A stretch of DNA of 58,661 nucleotides from Pedosphaera sp. (lineage in GTDB: Bacteria > Verrucomicrobiota > Verrucomicrobiia > Limisphaerales > SXQI01). A program made the position numbers and the translations under genes. Shown piece after piece: positions 1-9,493 of the stretch. The notes beneath the pieces were generated by a model. The model worked only from the letters and a program-made list of their open reading frames with translations. It did no database searches and was not told the DNA's origin. Location of the stretch: assembly GCA_025359965.1 (NCBI GenBank), contig JANYDC010000153.1, positions 1 to 58,661 of the forward strand. The letters are read 5' to 3'. Position 1 is the first letter of the stretch, and each line of letters begins with the position of its first letter.

Positions 1-102
1 CAGCACCGCCGCCTCGCCCGGGACTACGAGAGGACGGAATCCAGTGCCGAAGCATGGGTTTATCTCGCCATGATACGAATCCAACTCCGCAGACTCGCTT
101 GA
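1..102 (+). CDS. IS5-family transposase, C-terminal end (5' part outside window)
   Basis: The first 33 codons are open from base 1 and end at TGA (100-102). The peptide starts QHRRLARDYER and ends MIRIQLRRLA, which is the typical tail of IS5-family DDE transposases (HRRL-x-DYE ... AMIRLMLRRL). The catalytic domain lies to the left of the window. A terminal inverted repeat follows at 118-135, so the element's right end is here. Whether the rest of the element is intact cannot be judged. Confidence 0.8.
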   Translation, partial: QHRRLARDYERTESSAEAWVYLAMIRIQLRRLA

Positions 103-117
103 TTCACCCTCTAACGT

Positions 118-135
118 GAGTTTTCAGACAGGCTC
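118..135. mobile_element. Right terminal inverted repeat of an IS5-type insertion sequence
   Basis: GAGTTTTCAGACAGGCTC lies 15 bases after the transposase stop. Read inward it is GAGCCTGTCTGAAAACTC, a typical IS5-family (IS427/IS1031-like) end. The next three bases outside are TTA, a TNA-type target, and they are also the stop codon (TAA on the minus strand) of kdpF. The left end is outside the window, so the target duplication cannot be confirmed. Confidence 0.7.
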
Positions 136-219
136 TTAGAATTTCTCGGGATAGATCATGGCCGCGAATAAATAGGCAAAGAGGCCGACGGCAATGAGTC
201 CAGCGAAGATGGTTTCCAT
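136..219 (-). CDS. kdpF: KdpF, small subunit of the potassium-transporting ATPase
   Basis: This 27-residue protein begins METIFAGLIAVGLFAYL and ends MIYPEKF. One hydrophobic helix spans about residues 4-22, followed by the PEKF/PERF ending usual for KdpF. KdpF is the tiny stabilising subunit of the KdpFABC high-affinity K+ pump in the inner membrane. It lies 7 bases after another tiny membrane-protein gene that often precedes kdpF. kdpA should follow directly, but an IS5-type element begins at the stop codon, so kdpABC is either displaced beyond the element or lost. The identification rests on size, sequence pattern and the upstream partner. Confidence 0.75.
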   Translation of the reverse strand: METIFAGLIAVGLFAYLFAAMIYPEKF

Positions 220-226
220 ATTAAAA

Positions 227-379
227 TCAGAGTTTTCCGCAAAACTGGACATAAAGTGCGCTCAGTCCAAAGAAGCCGAACATGAGGCCCAGGAAAAGGA
301 GGTCATTCATAAGAAGTTGACGAAGAGTGGCTTGCGGAAACCAAGCCGGCCTAATGCCGGTATGTTTATCGGTCGCCAT
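227..379 (-). CDS. Small single-pass membrane protein preceding kdpF
   Basis: A 50-residue frame starts MATDKHTGIRPAW and contains a hydrophobic helix at about residues 25-44 (NDLLFLGLMFGFFGLSALYV), ending QFCGKL. Short proteins of the form (D)LLF-x-x-F-F-x-LS-x-x-Y(V)-x-x-C-x-x-L are commonly encoded immediately upstream of kdpF in several phyla; their function is not established. An internal ATG at residue 24 would give a 27-residue protein consisting of little more than the helix, which is the size usually seen. Neither start has a clear Shine-Dalgarno sequence. Confidence 0.6.
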   Translation of the reverse strand: MATDKHTGIRPAWFPQATLRQLLMNDLLFLGLMFGFFGLSALYVQFCGKL

Positions 380-879
380 AGTTTGCTGTCGCCGTGTTGA
401 CTATGGGCGTCGCTCGACTGGTCGGATGTTTGCATCACACCTGTAATGTGCGCTTCAATGGGCCATCCGGGTAATCAATAGACGGTGATGGCGCGTCAAT
501 AAACCATCAACAGAGTTTCCGGGACGCAAGGATTCTCAATCTGTGCAGGCTGCTCAGAAAAATACACTGCGAGGATGAGTTAAGGGAACGTCACGCGGCT
601 GCAACACAAGTTTTCAGAGCGGCACCGGGGAGGGTGAATATCGAATCCCAAACAGAAAGAGCCTGTGAAAGAGGTTGTTCAAAGCGCTAATGAATTTCGC
701 TCATAGATAGCATGAAAACGTCAGGTTGATCAGGCGAGTGTCGGCGGTATGCGGGTTGCTTATGTGCCTTTGCTTGCACGCGCCCAACGTCTTTAAATGC
801 ATCGGAGGAATCGGCTCATTGCTTGAGACCGGTTGTGGGGCGCATAGCGGCAAGCGAATGGAGAACCGAGTACAACCAA
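380..879. other. Intergenic region between the kdp remnant and the porin gene
   Basis: This 500-base stretch separates the leftward kdp genes from the rightward porin gene and should hold both promoters. I find no convincing coding frame; the short frames overlapping 701-1124 are not supported by domains or codon pattern. I could not identify a clear -35/-10 pair or a sigma-54 site. Confidence 0.5.
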
Positions 880-2160
880 ATGAAAATAACCACACACACC
901 GCGCTCAGATTGCGAGCCTTGGCCGCATGCATGATCGCCTTTTCCGTAACTGCACCCGCCCTGAAAGCCGAGCCGGCAGTCACCCGCGTTGACAAGCTGG
1001 AGAAGGAGAACCAAGACCTCAAAAACCGCTTGGACGCGCTTGAAGCCGCCGCCAAGAAAGAAGGCCTTGTTCCCAGCGCATCGGAGCCTCCTCTTACGGT
1101 GAAAGCGATGAGCGACATCACCATAAGCGGTTTTGCCTCGGCATCATATTTCTACGACACCACCAATCCGACGACTGATCCTGCCGGGCCATCTCCCGCC
1201 GGACACAAGTCGATCAACGGTGATCTTTGGAACAGCCACAACCAGTTTACGATTAATAAAGTCAAACTGACCCTTGCCAGCAAGCCAGTGGAGCAATCAG
1301 GGGAAAAATTCGAAGCAGGATTCAAGACCTCGCTGATTTTTGGTGAGGACGCCAAGTATGTGAACACCGGATCAGGCAAAGGTTATGACGCCCTGCGTGA
1401 GGCTTATGTAGAGGCGAACATTCCAGTGGGCAATGGTTTGGTGGTGAAAGCGGGTCAACTGATCTCCTTGCTTAACTTTGAGTCGGGTGACGGCGGCGCG
1501 GCCAACCCCAATTTCTCTCAAGGCTACCAATGGTGGTATACGGGAAACGGCCCGAGTGCAGGCGTCCAGCTCAATTACAAGTGGTGCGACATGGTGAGCA
1601 CCACGGCTCGCATCCAAAACGGCCTCTATGCCGGATCCACCGACGGCAATGGGTTTAAAACATTCATGGCCAGCGTGGATATTAAGCCTGACGCCAAGAC
1701 CGGCATCAGTGTCATCGGTTTCGCAGGGCGCGAGGGTGCCAGTTCCCAGGATTACTTGAAGGGCGCATCCATCATTGCCTCTCGTCAGGTAGCTGAGAAG
1801 TACAATATCAACGTCGCCACTGAATTGGACTACTTCAACCAGGAAACCACTGGCAAATCGGACGGGAACGCGTACTCGGCCGGCGGCTGGGTCTGGGCCG
1901 ATCTAACCTCAAAAGTGGGTGTTGCGCTGCGTGCCGACTACATCAGCGATGGTGATAACGTGGGCGGCAGCCTCTTAGGACTGGCAACCCCTTCAGGCAA
2001 GGATCTGTCGAGCCTGACGCTCACACTGAACATCAAGCCCATCCCGAGCTTCAAGTTCCAGCCTGAAATCAGGTACGACCACACCAATGCCGAAGCCGCC
2101 TTCGATGGCGGACACCGCGATCGTCTGATCGTCGGTGCCGGTGTCACCTACATGTTCTAA
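880..2160 (+). CDS. Outer-membrane beta-barrel porin (BBP2/OmpL-like), upstream of urea transporter
   Basis: The product has 426 residues. An N-terminal signal peptide (MKITTHTALRLRALAACMIA, cleaved near APALKA) is followed by a short coiled coil (DKLEKENQDLKNRLDALEAA) and a long stretch of alternating polar and hydrophobic strands ending in ...GAGVTYMF, with a terminal aromatic residue as in outer-membrane barrels. Length and layout fit the putative beta-barrel porin-2 family. The frame is open upstream, but the ATG at 880 directly precedes the signal peptide and is preferred. It lies 30 bases before urtA and probably belongs to the same transcript, so a role as the outer-membrane entry for urea or amides is likely but inferred from position only. 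Confidence 0.8.
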   Translation: MKITTHTALRLRALAACMIAFSVTAPALKAEPAVTRVDKLEKENQDLKNRLDALEAAAKKEGLVPSASEPPLTVKAMSDITISGFASASYFYDTTNPTTDPAGPSPAGHKSINGDLWNSHNQFTINKVKLTLASKPVEQSGEKFEAGFKTSLIFGEDAKYVNTGSGKGYDALREAYVEANIPVGNGLVVKAGQLISLLNFESGDGGAANPNFSQGYQWWYTGNGPSAGVQLNYKWCDMVSTTARIQNGLYAGSTDGNGFKTFMASVDIKPDAKTGISVIGFAGREGASSQDYLKGASIIASRQVAEKYNINVATELDYFNQETTGKSDGNAYSAGGWVWADLTSKVGVALRADYISDGDNVGGSLLGLATPSGKDLSSLTLTLNIKPIPSFKFQPEIRYDHTNAEAAFDGGHRDRLIVGAGVTYMF

Positions 2161-2190
2161 AATATCGAACAAGCAAATCCCGTTAACTCC

Positions 2191-3426
2191 ATGAAAAATA
2201 TGTTCAAATCAATTCTGGCGGCCCTTGCTGTGACTTTGGTCACGCTGAGCACGATGGCCGCTGAAACCGTCAAAGTGGGTGTTCTGCACTCCCTCTCGGG
2301 AACGATGGCGATTAGCGAAACGTCCTTGAAGGACATTCTGCTGTTCACCTTTGACGAGATTAATAAATCGGGCGGCGTCCTGGGCAAGATGATCGAGCCG
2401 GTTGTCGTTGACCCCGCCTCCAACTGGCCGCTGTTCGCGGAAAAAGCGCGCCAACTGCTCGACAAAGATAAAGTGTCGGTAGTTTTCGGATGCTGGACAT
2501 CGGTCAGCCGCAAATCAGTGCTGCCGGTATTCGAGCAATTGAACGGTTTACTTTTCTACCCCGTTCAGTACGAGGGAGAAGAGCTGTCAAAGAACATCTT
2601 CTACACGGCTGAATCAGTGAACCAACAGGCCGTGCCTGCGGTGGATTACATGCTTGGCGAAGGAAAGAAGAAGTTCTACCTGCTCGGCTCGGACTACGTT
2701 TATCCCCGCACGACCAACAAGATCCTCAAACAGTATCTGAAATCCAAGGGTATTCCTGACGAAGACATTGAGGAGATCTACACCCCGTTCGGTCACACCG
2801 ACTACCAGACGATCGTCGCTGCCATCAAGAAATTCGCAGCCGGCGGCAAAGCCACTGTGATCAGCACGCTCAACGGGGACACGAACGTTCCTTTCTTTAA
2901 GGAATTCGCCAATGCCGGTTTGACTTCCGAGAATTGCCCTGTGGTTTCGTTTTCCATCTCTGAAGATGAATTCCGTGGTCTGCCTGCGAAAGAACTGGCT
3001 GGTCATCTGGGTTGCTGGACCTACTTCATGTCTCTTAAAACAGCCGAGAACGCCAAGTTCGTGGGTGATTTCAACACCTGGCTGAAAGAGCCCAAAGTCA
3101 CTGGTGTGGATTACAAAGTCAGCGGCATAGACACCAAAGGCCGCGTTACTTGCAGCCCGATGAACCTCTCCCGCATGGGCGTCTATCTCTGGAAGCAGGC
3201 TGTTGAAAAAGCCGGCTCGTTCGACGTGGACAAGGTTCGTGTCGCGCTGATTGGTCAGAAATTCAAAGGCCCCGCTGGTGAGGTCACCATGCAGGACAAC
3301 CACCATCTGATCAACAATGTGTTCATCGGTGAAACCCTGCCCACCGGCCAGTTCAAGATTGTCAAGGCTCTCGGCCCTGTTGCCGGCGAGCCCTTCAGCT
3401 CCAAATTCCTGACTGCCGGAAAGTGA
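2191..3426 (+). CDS. urtA: Urea ABC transporter, periplasmic urea-binding protein UrtA
   Basis: This is a 411-residue type-I periplasmic binding protein of the amide/urea group. A signal peptide ([20 protein letters not shown], cut near MAA) is followed by the family pattern [17 protein letters not shown], then [17 protein letters not shown] and the YPVQYEGEE region that characterise UrtA. It delivers urea to the UrtBC channel. It is the first gene of a complete urt set and is followed by a strong hairpin (3464-3497) before urtB, which fits the higher expression needed for a binding protein. A paralogue with related sequence is encoded at 21336-22592. Confidence 0.93.
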   Translation: MKNMFKSILAALAVTLVTLSTMAAETVKVGVLHSLSGTMAISETSLKDILLFTFDEINKSGGVLGKMIEPVVVDPASNWPLFAEKARQLLDKDKVSVVFGCWTSVSRKSVLPVFEQLNGLLFYPVQYEGEELSKNIFYTAESVNQQAVPAVDYMLGEGKKKFYLLGSDYVYPRTTNKILKQYLKSKGIPDEDIEEIYTPFGHTDYQTIVAAIKKFAAGGKATVISTLNGDTNVPFFKEFANAGLTSENCPVVSFSISEDEFRGLPAKELAGHLGCWTYFMSLKTAENAKFVGDFNTWLKEPKVTGVDYKVSGIDTKGRVTCSPMNLSRMGVYLWKQAVEKAGSFDVDKVRVALIGQKFKGPAGEVTMQDNHHLINNVFIGETLPTGQFKIVKALGPVAGEPFSSKFLTAGK

Positions 3427-3463
3427 TGGGAGGTCACTGAGCGTTGTCACCAGGACAACACGG

Positions 3464-3497
3464 GGGGAGGCGGGTTAGTGTGTTATCCCGCCTCCCC
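3464..3497 (+). terminator. GC-rich hairpin between urtA and urtB
   Basis: GGGGAGGCGGG (3464-3474) and CCCGCCTCCCC (3487-3497) form a perfect 11-bp stem with a 12-base loop, starting 38 bases after the urtA stop. There is no T run behind it, so it is more likely a partial terminator or an mRNA-end stabiliser that raises urtA over urtBCDE than a full stop. The second transporter operon has a comparable hairpin at the same place (21291-21317). Confidence 0.7.
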
Positions 3498-3508
3498 TTC
3501 ATCACTGC

Positions 3509-5200
3509 ATGTTATTGAATTTTATCGTGTCTATCAGGATTTGTCTGTTCATCTTCCTCGCTTTTGTGGCCAGCCCGCATCTTGGGGCGGCGACACCGGA
3601 AGAGGCCCGAAAAATCCTGGCGGATTCGGCTGTCGAAGAGGACGCAACCAAGCAGATCGCCTTCATCCTCAAACTCGCCGGGGTTAATGATCCGGTGGTT
3701 CAACAAGGTGTCACGGCTTGGAGACAGGGCGGCCTGTTTCTTTACGAGACCAATTCACTCAAACAACCCTTCTTCCTTGACACCGCGGCCCAGACCGACG
3801 GCAAAGCAAGGGCGATTAAGGTTGTGGATGGCAAACCCATTCAAGGGGGCGATGGCAAAGACCTCATCGTTAACGTGGCCGACTTCACCCCCGTTGATAC
3901 CAACTCCAAACTGCGCAAGGCGCTTAAGACGGTTCTCGATTTATTTGCCTTAAGCGATCCCAACCCCAAAATTCGGCGTGATGCGGTGACCAAGCTGGGG
4001 CAGGAACAGAATCCCGAATATCTTCCCTATTTTGAGGCGCGGGTTGTACTTGAGTCGGACCCGGAATCGGTGCGTGCCCTGACGGAGGCTATAGCCATCA
4101 CGAAAGTGGCAACCACCACCGGGGCTGACCAGATCGCAGCGATCAACGAGTTGAAGCGCATGACTTCGATCACTTCCTTAGCCTTGCTTCAAGAAATGGA
4201 AAAAGCGGAGCGCAAAAATCCCAAACTCACACCTGATGCCAAAAAGGCTCTGGGCAGTGCAATTTTTGCCATTGAGGAGCATATTCGGCGCGGTAATTTG
4301 GTGGGAACGGCTTTTCGCGGAGTGAGCAGCGCAGCAGTGCTTTTGATTGCGGCATTGGGATTGGCGATCACCTTTGGGCTCATGGGTGTCATCAACATGG
4401 CACATGGCGAGGTTATGACTGTGGGGGCGTACACGGCGTTCATGACCCAAAACCTGTTTGCCAAGTGGTTTGGCAGCAGTGGAACGGGGTTTGACATGTA
4501 CTTCATCGCCGCACTTTTACTGTCGTTTTTTACGGGAGGCATCATGGGCCTGGTCATGGAACGCTTGGTGATACGATTTCTCTACAAACGCCCCTTGGAA
4601 TCCTTGCTTGCAACCTGGGGCGTCAGCTTGGTTTTGCAACAGCTGTTCCGCCAGGTTTTTGGCAGCGCCAATGTGCAGGTTAATTCGCCGAGCTGGATGA
4701 GTGGCAGTTTCATCGTGTCGGATGTTCTTTTTGCTTATAACCGGCTGTTTGTCATTGGTTTCGGCATTGCCACCGTTATCGGCACCTATCTCCTGCTTAC
4801 GAAGACGTCGCTTGGATTGCAGATCCGGGCTGTCATGCAAAATCGCACTATGGCTTCCTGCATCGGTGTGAGGACGGACCGCATTAACATGCTGACTTTT
4901 GGTTTCGGCTCCGGTTTGGCCGGCATGGCGGGAGCGTGTCTATCCCAAATTGGGAACGTGGGTCCGGGGCTGGGACAGCTTCACATCGTCGACTGTTTCA
5001 TGGTGGTAGTTCTCGGTGGAGTTGGAAATTTGGTGGGCACAGTCATGGCCGCGTTTGGTGTTGGTGTGACAGACCAGATCCTCCAGCCGTGGCTAGGTGC
5101 GGTGATGGGCAAGATTTGTGTGCTGGTGGGTATTATTTTGTTCCTGCAATGGCGGCCTGCCGGGTTGTTCGCCTCACGCGGACGAAGCTTGGAAGATTGA
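3509..5200 (+). CDS. urtB: Urea ABC transporter permease UrtB with long periplasmic N-terminal domain
   Basis: The product has 563 residues. A signal-like segment (residues 8-30) leads into a roughly 230-residue extracytoplasmic domain with helical, HEAT-like character, then the branched-chain-amino-acid-type permease from about residue 270: [21 protein letters not shown] and [17 protein letters not shown] are hallmark sequences of the LivH/UrtB fold. The long N-terminal extension is common in UrtB proteins. The paralogue at 20320-21243 lacks it entirely. It sits 2 bases before urtC and forms the urea channel with UrtC. Confidence 0.92.
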   Translation: MLLNFIVSIRICLFIFLAFVASPHLGAATPEEARKILADSAVEEDATKQIAFILKLAGVNDPVVQQGVTAWRQGGLFLYETNSLKQPFFLDTAAQTDGKARAIKVVDGKPIQGGDGKDLIVNVADFTPVDTNSKLRKALKTVLDLFALSDPNPKIRRDAVTKLGQEQNPEYLPYFEARVVLESDPESVRALTEAIAITKVATTTGADQIAAINELKRMTSITSLALLQEMEKAERKNPKLTPDAKKALGSAIFAIEEHIRRGNLVGTAFRGVSSAAVLLIAALGLAITFGLMGVINMAHGEVMTVGAYTAFMTQNLFAKWFGSSGTGFDMYFIAALLLSFFTGGIMGLVMERLVIRFLYKRPLESLLATWGVSLVLQQLFRQVFGSANVQVNSPSWMSGSFIVSDVLFAYNRLFVIGFGIATVIGTYLLLTKTSLGLQIRAVMQNRTMASCIGVRTDRINMLTFGFGSGLAGMAGACLSQIGNVGPGLGQLHIVDCFMVVVLGGVGNLVGTVMAAFGVGVTDQILQPWLGAVMGKICVLVGIILFLQWRPAGLFASRGRSLED

Positions 5201-5202
5201 TT

Positions 5203-6390
5203 ATGGGTTTATCATTATCAAAGCGCGAATTACTGCTGGTTTGCCTCGTCTCCTTTGTGGGATTGGTCTTGCTGCCGTGTTTGAACGCATTTGTTCCACC
5301 TGACAGCTTTTTTCACGTCAGCAATTTTTCAATCACTCTGTGCGGAAAATACCTGTGCTATGCCGTTCTTGCCCTGGGGGTAAATATTCTATGGGGCTAC
5401 ACAGGGTTGTTAAGCCTGGGCCAGTGCCTGTTTTTTTCATTGGGCGGGTATGCGCTTGGAATGTATCTGATGTTGAAGATCGGTAATCTTGGGCAGTACA
5501 AGGCTGATATTCCTGACTTCATGGTCTTTCTGGAATTCCCCAAGCGCTTCCCCGAAACCGGTGGCCTGCCGCCTCATTGGATTCCGTTCAAGAATTTTTG
5601 GTTTGCCACTATAGCCGTGCTGGTTGTTCCAGCACTTTCTGCCTTGGTCTTCGGATTTCTCGCTTTTCGCTCCCGTATCAAGGGGGTCTATTTCAGTATC
5701 CTCAGTCAGGCTTTGACTTACGCCGCCATGCTGCTCTTTTTCCGGAATGATTTCACTTTTGGTGGCAACAACGGACTGACAGATTTCAAGTTCATCCTTG
5801 GGTACGACGTTAACAGCAATACAACCAAGCGCACCTTGTACATCGCCTCGGGCGTGTTGTTGCTGGGGGTGTACTTGCTGTGCCGCTGGTTGACTCAGAC
5901 CAAGTTCGGTCTTATCCAGCGAGCTATTCGTGACAGCGAAAACCGAGTGCTTTTCTCAGGTTACGCCACCGTCCATTTCAAACTTTTTGTGTTTGTTCTT
6001 TCCTCAATGATTTGTGCGCTGGGTGGCGCATTGTTTGTGCCGCAGGTGGGCATCATCAATCCCAGCGAAATGGCACCCGACAAATCTTTGGAAGCCGTGG
6101 TCTGGTGCGCGGTGGGCGGTCGAGCCAGCCTTGTGGGCCCCATCATTGGGGCGATCAGCGTGAATGCCTTAAAGAGTTATGCAACCCGCGCGTTCGCCGA
6201 GCAATGGCTCTACATTCTAGGCGGCATGTTTGTGTTTGTTGTGCTGTTCATGCCCAAGGGAATTGTCGGGCTGCCTGCGCAGTTTGCGGAATGGCGCGGA
6301 AAACAGCAAAGACACAAAGCCTCGGTTTCCGCGCCGACGCCGCCTGCCGACGAGAAAGTCAATGATACCGCCATCATTTCCTCCAAATGA
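5203..6390 (+). CDS. urtC: Urea ABC transporter permease UrtC
   Basis: This 395-residue multi-pass membrane protein is of the LivM/UrtC type. Typical segments include [34 protein letters not shown] and [21 protein letters not shown]. The long open frame begins at 4936 inside urtB, but the ATG at 5203, two bases after the urtB stop, begins the natural N-terminus ([14 protein letters not shown]). The stop overlaps the start of urtD (ATGA), indicating translational coupling. It is the second half of the urea channel. Confidence 0.92.
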   Translation: MGLSLSKRELLLVCLVSFVGLVLLPCLNAFVPPDSFFHVSNFSITLCGKYLCYAVLALGVNILWGYTGLLSLGQCLFFSLGGYALGMYLMLKIGNLGQYKADIPDFMVFLEFPKRFPETGGLPPHWIPFKNFWFATIAVLVVPALSALVFGFLAFRSRIKGVYFSILSQALTYAAMLLFFRNDFTFGGNNGLTDFKFILGYDVNSNTTKRTLYIASGVLLLGVYLLCRWLTQTKFGLIQRAIRDSENRVLFSGYATVHFKLFVFVLSSMICALGGALFVPQVGIINPSEMAPDKSLEAVVWCAVGGRASLVGPIIGAISVNALKSYATRAFAEQWLYILGGMFVFVVLFMPKGIVGLPAQFAEWRGKQQRHKASVSAPTPPADEKVNDTAIISSK

Positions 6391-7148
6391 ACCGTCCATT
6401 CTTGCTTTCTCTTGAGGACGTGAACAAAACCTTCGACGGTTTTAAAGCCATTTCAAACCTCAATCTCTATTTGGAGGAGGGTGAGTTGCGTGTCATTATC
6501 GGCCCTAATGGCGCAGGCAAAAGCACCATGCTCGATATTATCACCGGGCGAACCCGGCCCGACAAAGGCAAGGTTGAGTACGGTCCGGATACCGATCTCA
6601 CTCGTTTGAACGAGTATGAGATCAACCGGCTCGGCATCGGTCGTAAATTTCAAACGCCATCCGTCTACGTCAACCACACCGTGGAGGAGAATGTCTGGCT
6701 TTCTCTTGAAGGAAAGCGGGGAGTTTTCGCCTCACTTTTTGCGCGAAAGACCCCCGCACAACGGACCCGTATTGAGGAGGTTCTTTCAATTGTCGGATTG
6801 TTGCCCCACGCCAAAAGAGTGGCGGGCACCATGGCGCACGGCCAAAAACAATGGTTGGAGATAGGCATGTTGCTGGCGCAAAATCCCCGACTGTTGCTGG
6901 TGGACGAGCCTGCCGCAGGCATGACCGACGAGGAAACCGCCAAGACCGGCGAACTGCTGATGAGTCTCGAAGGGAAACACACGATCGTGGTTATTGAGCA
7001 TGATATGGCTTTTGTCCGTCAGATTGCCCGAAAGGTCACCGTTCTTCATCAAGGCACGGTTCTTTGCGAAGGAAGTGTGGATCAGGTTCAAAGCGATGAG
7101 CGAGTCGTTGAGGTCTATCTCGGGCGTAAAAAGAAAGGGGATCACTGA
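6387..7148 (+). CDS. urtD: Urea ABC transporter ATP-binding protein UrtD
   Basis: This is a 253-residue ABC ATPase with Walker [10 protein letters not shown], signature [14 protein letters not shown] (the HGQ(K/R)QWLE form is typical of UrtD/LivG), Walker [13 protein letters not shown] and switch region IEHDMAFV. It is one of two nucleotide-binding subunits powering UrtBC. The start overlaps the urtC stop by 4 bases and the stop overlaps the urtE start by one base. Confidence 0.93.
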   Translation: MNRPFLLSLEDVNKTFDGFKAISNLNLYLEEGELRVIIGPNGAGKSTMLDIITGRTRPDKGKVEYGPDTDLTRLNEYEINRLGIGRKFQTPSVYVNHTVEENVWLSLEGKRGVFASLFARKTPAQRTRIEEVLSIVGLLPHAKRVAGTMAHGQKQWLEIGMLLAQNPRLLLVDEPAAGMTDEETAKTGELLMSLEGKHTIVVIEHDMAFVRQIARKVTVLHQGTVLCEGSVDQVQSDERVVEVYLGRKKKGDH

Positions 7149-7843
7149 TGCTGCAATTGAACGACATTACGGTTTCCTACGATGGATCCAGAATTTTGCG
7201 CGGGGTTAACCTAACGATAGAGAAGAACAGTCTCGTCTGTCTGATGGGTCGCAATGGCGTCGGCAAGACCACCACGCTGAAGACGATCATGGGAGTGGTG
7301 CGACCGGATGGAGGAGAAGTTACTTTGGACGGTGAACCGATTGCAGGGTTCAAACCCGAGGTTCGCGCCCGGAAAGGGCTGGGCTACGTGCCGCAAGGAC
7401 GAGATATTTTCCCCAACCTCACTGTGCGCGAAAATCTGGAGATCAGTTTGGTGGCCAACACCCGGGCCGAGCGTTCCAATCTGGTAAAGGTGCTGGATCT
7501 GTTCCCGGTGTTGAAGGAAATGCTCCATCGCAAAGGCGGTGTTTTGAGCGGAGGCCAGCAGCAGCAACTCGCCATTGCGCGGGCCATGTTGACGAATCCC
7601 AAAGTATTGATCCTTGATGAACCAACCGAGGGTATTCAACCCAACATCATTGACCTGATCGGCGAAACATTGCTTCGAATTAAGAAGGAAACGGCGATCA
7701 GTATCCTGCTGGTCGAGCAGTACCTCGATTTTTGTCTGCAAGTGGCCGACGTCTTTTATGTCATGGACCGTGGCGCGATCGTGGCCAACGGTCCCATCGA
7801 CAAACTGGGGGACGACATCGTCCGGACCTATCTGACGGTGTGA
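7148..7843 (+). CDS. urtE: Urea ABC transporter ATP-binding protein UrtE
   Basis: This is a 231-residue ABC ATPase of the LivF/UrtE type with Walker A GRNGVGKTT, signature LSGGQQQQLAIARAM, Walker B VLILDEPTEGIQP and switch LLVEQYLDF. The DEPTEGIQPNII sequence is specific to UrtE-like proteins. It completes the five-gene transporter and is followed 41 bases later by ureD, linking uptake to urea hydrolysis in one operon. Confidence 0.93.
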   Translation: MLQLNDITVSYDGSRILRGVNLTIEKNSLVCLMGRNGVGKTTTLKTIMGVVRPDGGEVTLDGEPIAGFKPEVRARKGLGYVPQGRDIFPNLTVRENLEISLVANTRAERSNLVKVLDLFPVLKEMLHRKGGVLSGGQQQQLAIARAMLTNPKVLILDEPTEGIQPNIIDLIGETLLRIKKETAISILLVEQYLDFCLQVADVFYVMDRGAIVANGPIDKLGDDIVRTYLTV

Positions 7844-7884
7844 TCCTGGCTGGTGTTGAACCCGTTCACACGCGACCCTATGCC

Positions 7885-8715
7885 ATGCTTCCAACAAAAA
7901 ATGGACCCGGTTATGGCCGTATGGTCGTAAGGCGCGTCAATGGACTCAGCGCTGCCGTCTGCGTGGAGGCCCACAGCCCCTTGCGACTATTGGTGCCTGA
8001 GCCGCGCGGCGAAATGGTCGTGAGTTACACCAGCACCTACGGGGGTGGGCTGGTCGCGGGTGATGCGATTGATCTTACTTTGGAGGTTGCTGATGGAGCC
8101 CGCTGCTTTCTGGGAAGTCAGTCCAACACAAAAGTGTACCGCACTGAATCAACGCTGGGTTGCTCGCAACAGTTGGCTGTCCGCGTTGGCGCCGGTGGAT
8201 TGCTGGCCATGATTCCGGATCCGGTGCAGCCGTTTGCCGAATCGATTTACCGCCAGCGTCAGCAATTCAACCTCGATGAGCGTGCGGACCTCATATTTTT
8301 GGATGCGGTTTCTTCCGGCCGTCCGGCCAGGGGGGAACGCTGGGCCATGAGCTCCTTTGAGACGCGCAACGAAATCCTGATTGATGGAAAACGCATCGCG
8401 GTGGACTCGCTGCATCTGGACTCAATGAGTGGCGCTCTTGAAAAATCCTTGCGCGTGGGATCGTATGATTGCTTTGGCACGCTATGGATGATAGGGCCGG
8501 AATCGCGAATAGTTGTTCCGCTGCTACTGGCTGCGCTGAATGCGGAGCCTGTGGAACAGGAGGCCACCACCCTGTTTTCCGCCAGTCTGTTGCCTCATGG
8601 AGCGGTGGTTCGCGTGGCTTCGGACCGCCCCCAGAATCTTCTCCGTTTCGTCTGCGAATGCCTTCAATACTTCCCCATGCTTGCCCAGGCTAGACCTTGG
8701 GCCAGAAAATGGTAA
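7885..8715 (+). CDS. ureD: Urease accessory protein UreD (UreH)
   Basis: The product has 276 residues, the usual UreD length. UreD binds apo-urease and helps the UreF/UreG complex deliver nickel. Recognisable family segments are STYGGGLVAGDAIDL near residue 47, FLGSQSNTKVYRT near residue 73, and LFLDAV-type strand YRQRQQFNLDERADLIFLDA. The open frame extends upstream into urtE; the ATG at 7885 gives a family-sized protein, and an ATG at 7921 (MVVRRVNG) is an alternative. The order ureD-ureAB-ureC-ureF-ureG is compact. Confidence 0.88.
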   Translation: MLPTKNGPGYGRMVVRRVNGLSAAVCVEAHSPLRLLVPEPRGEMVVSYTSTYGGGLVAGDAIDLTLEVADGARCFLGSQSNTKVYRTESTLGCSQQLAVRVGAGGLLAMIPDPVQPFAESIYRQRQQFNLDERADLIFLDAVSSGRPARGERWAMSSFETRNEILIDGKRIAVDSLHLDSMSGALEKSLRVGSYDCFGTLWMIGPESRIVVPLLLAALNAEPVEQEATTLFSASLLPHGAVVRVASDRPQNLLRFVCECLQYFPMLAQARPWARKW

Positions 8716-8730
8716 AGCTCACTCAAAACC

Positions 8731-9492
8731 ATGCACCTAACACCGCGCGAAATTGACAAACTACTGCTGCATCAGGCGGGCGTCGTGGCCCAAAAACGTC
8801 TGGCGCGAGGCTTGCGTCTGAATTACCCCGAGAGCATCGCGCTGATTTCCTCACAGCTCCTGGAATTTATCCGCGAAGGAAAACGGGTGGCTCAACTCAT
8901 GGAGCTGGGCCGGCATTTTTTGGGTCGAAGGCAGGTCATGGCGGGAGTGCCGGAAATGATTTCTGAGGTTCAAGTTGAGGGCACCTTTCCGGACGGCACA
9001 AAGCTCGTTACAGTCCATCATCCAATTGCCTCAGAAGATGGCGATCTCAACCTCGCTTTGCACGGCAGCTTTCTCCCTGTCCCCGAACTTTCTGTTTTTG
9101 GCCCATCCGAAGCCATGACGCCCGAACCGGGTGAATGCCTGCCAGCGCCGGGGGAGATTGAGCTCAACGCCGGTCGCAGGACCGTCACCTTGGATGTGAC
9201 CAATCTTGGAGACCGGCCAGTGCAGGTTGGCAGCCATTACCATTTTGTGGAAACCAACAAGATGCTGCGTTTCAATCGCGCCTTGGCCTACGGAATGCGC
9301 CTGGATATCCCCGCCGGCACCGCCGTGCGGTTTGAGCCGGGTGAGACCAAATTCATACCGTTGGTGACCATCGGCGGCAAACGCGTTATTCGTGGAGGCA
9401 GCAATCTTGCGGACGGGCCGGTCAGCGATGAGGGATTGGTGCAAACCATGGCTCGCGTCAAGGCCGCGGGTTTCGCTTGCTCAGAGAAATAA
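8731..9492 (+). CDS. ureAB: Urease gamma-beta fusion subunit (UreA-UreB)
   Basis: The product has 253 residues with two urease subunits in one chain. Residues 1 to about 100 are gamma ([50 protein letters not shown]). From about residue 130 comes beta ([47 protein letters not shown]). Fusions of this kind are known from Helicobacter (there called UreA) and some other bacteria. The fused chain pairs with UreC to form the structural enzyme. The stop is followed one base later by the ureC start. Confidence 0.92.
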   Translation: MHLTPREIDKLLLHQAGVVAQKRLARGLRLNYPESIALISSQLLEFIREGKRVAQLMELGRHFLGRRQVMAGVPEMISEVQVEGTFPDGTKLVTVHHPIASEDGDLNLALHGSFLPVPELSVFGPSEAMTPEPGECLPAPGEIELNAGRRTVTLDVTNLGDRPVQVGSHYHFVETNKMLRFNRALAYGMRLDIPAGTAVRFEPGETKFIPLVTIGGKRVIRGGSNLADGPVSDEGLVQTMARVKAAGFACSEK

Positions 9493-9493
9493 T

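Noticed and set aside
194..400. 68-residue open frame on the plus strand
   Set aside because: It lies opposite kdpF and the small membrane-protein gene, which have clear family patterns; the plus-strand frame has none.
2614..3450. 278-residue minus-strand frame inside urtA
   Set aside because: It mirrors the strongly coding urtA frame; long antisense frames are common in GC-rich genes and this one has no domain.
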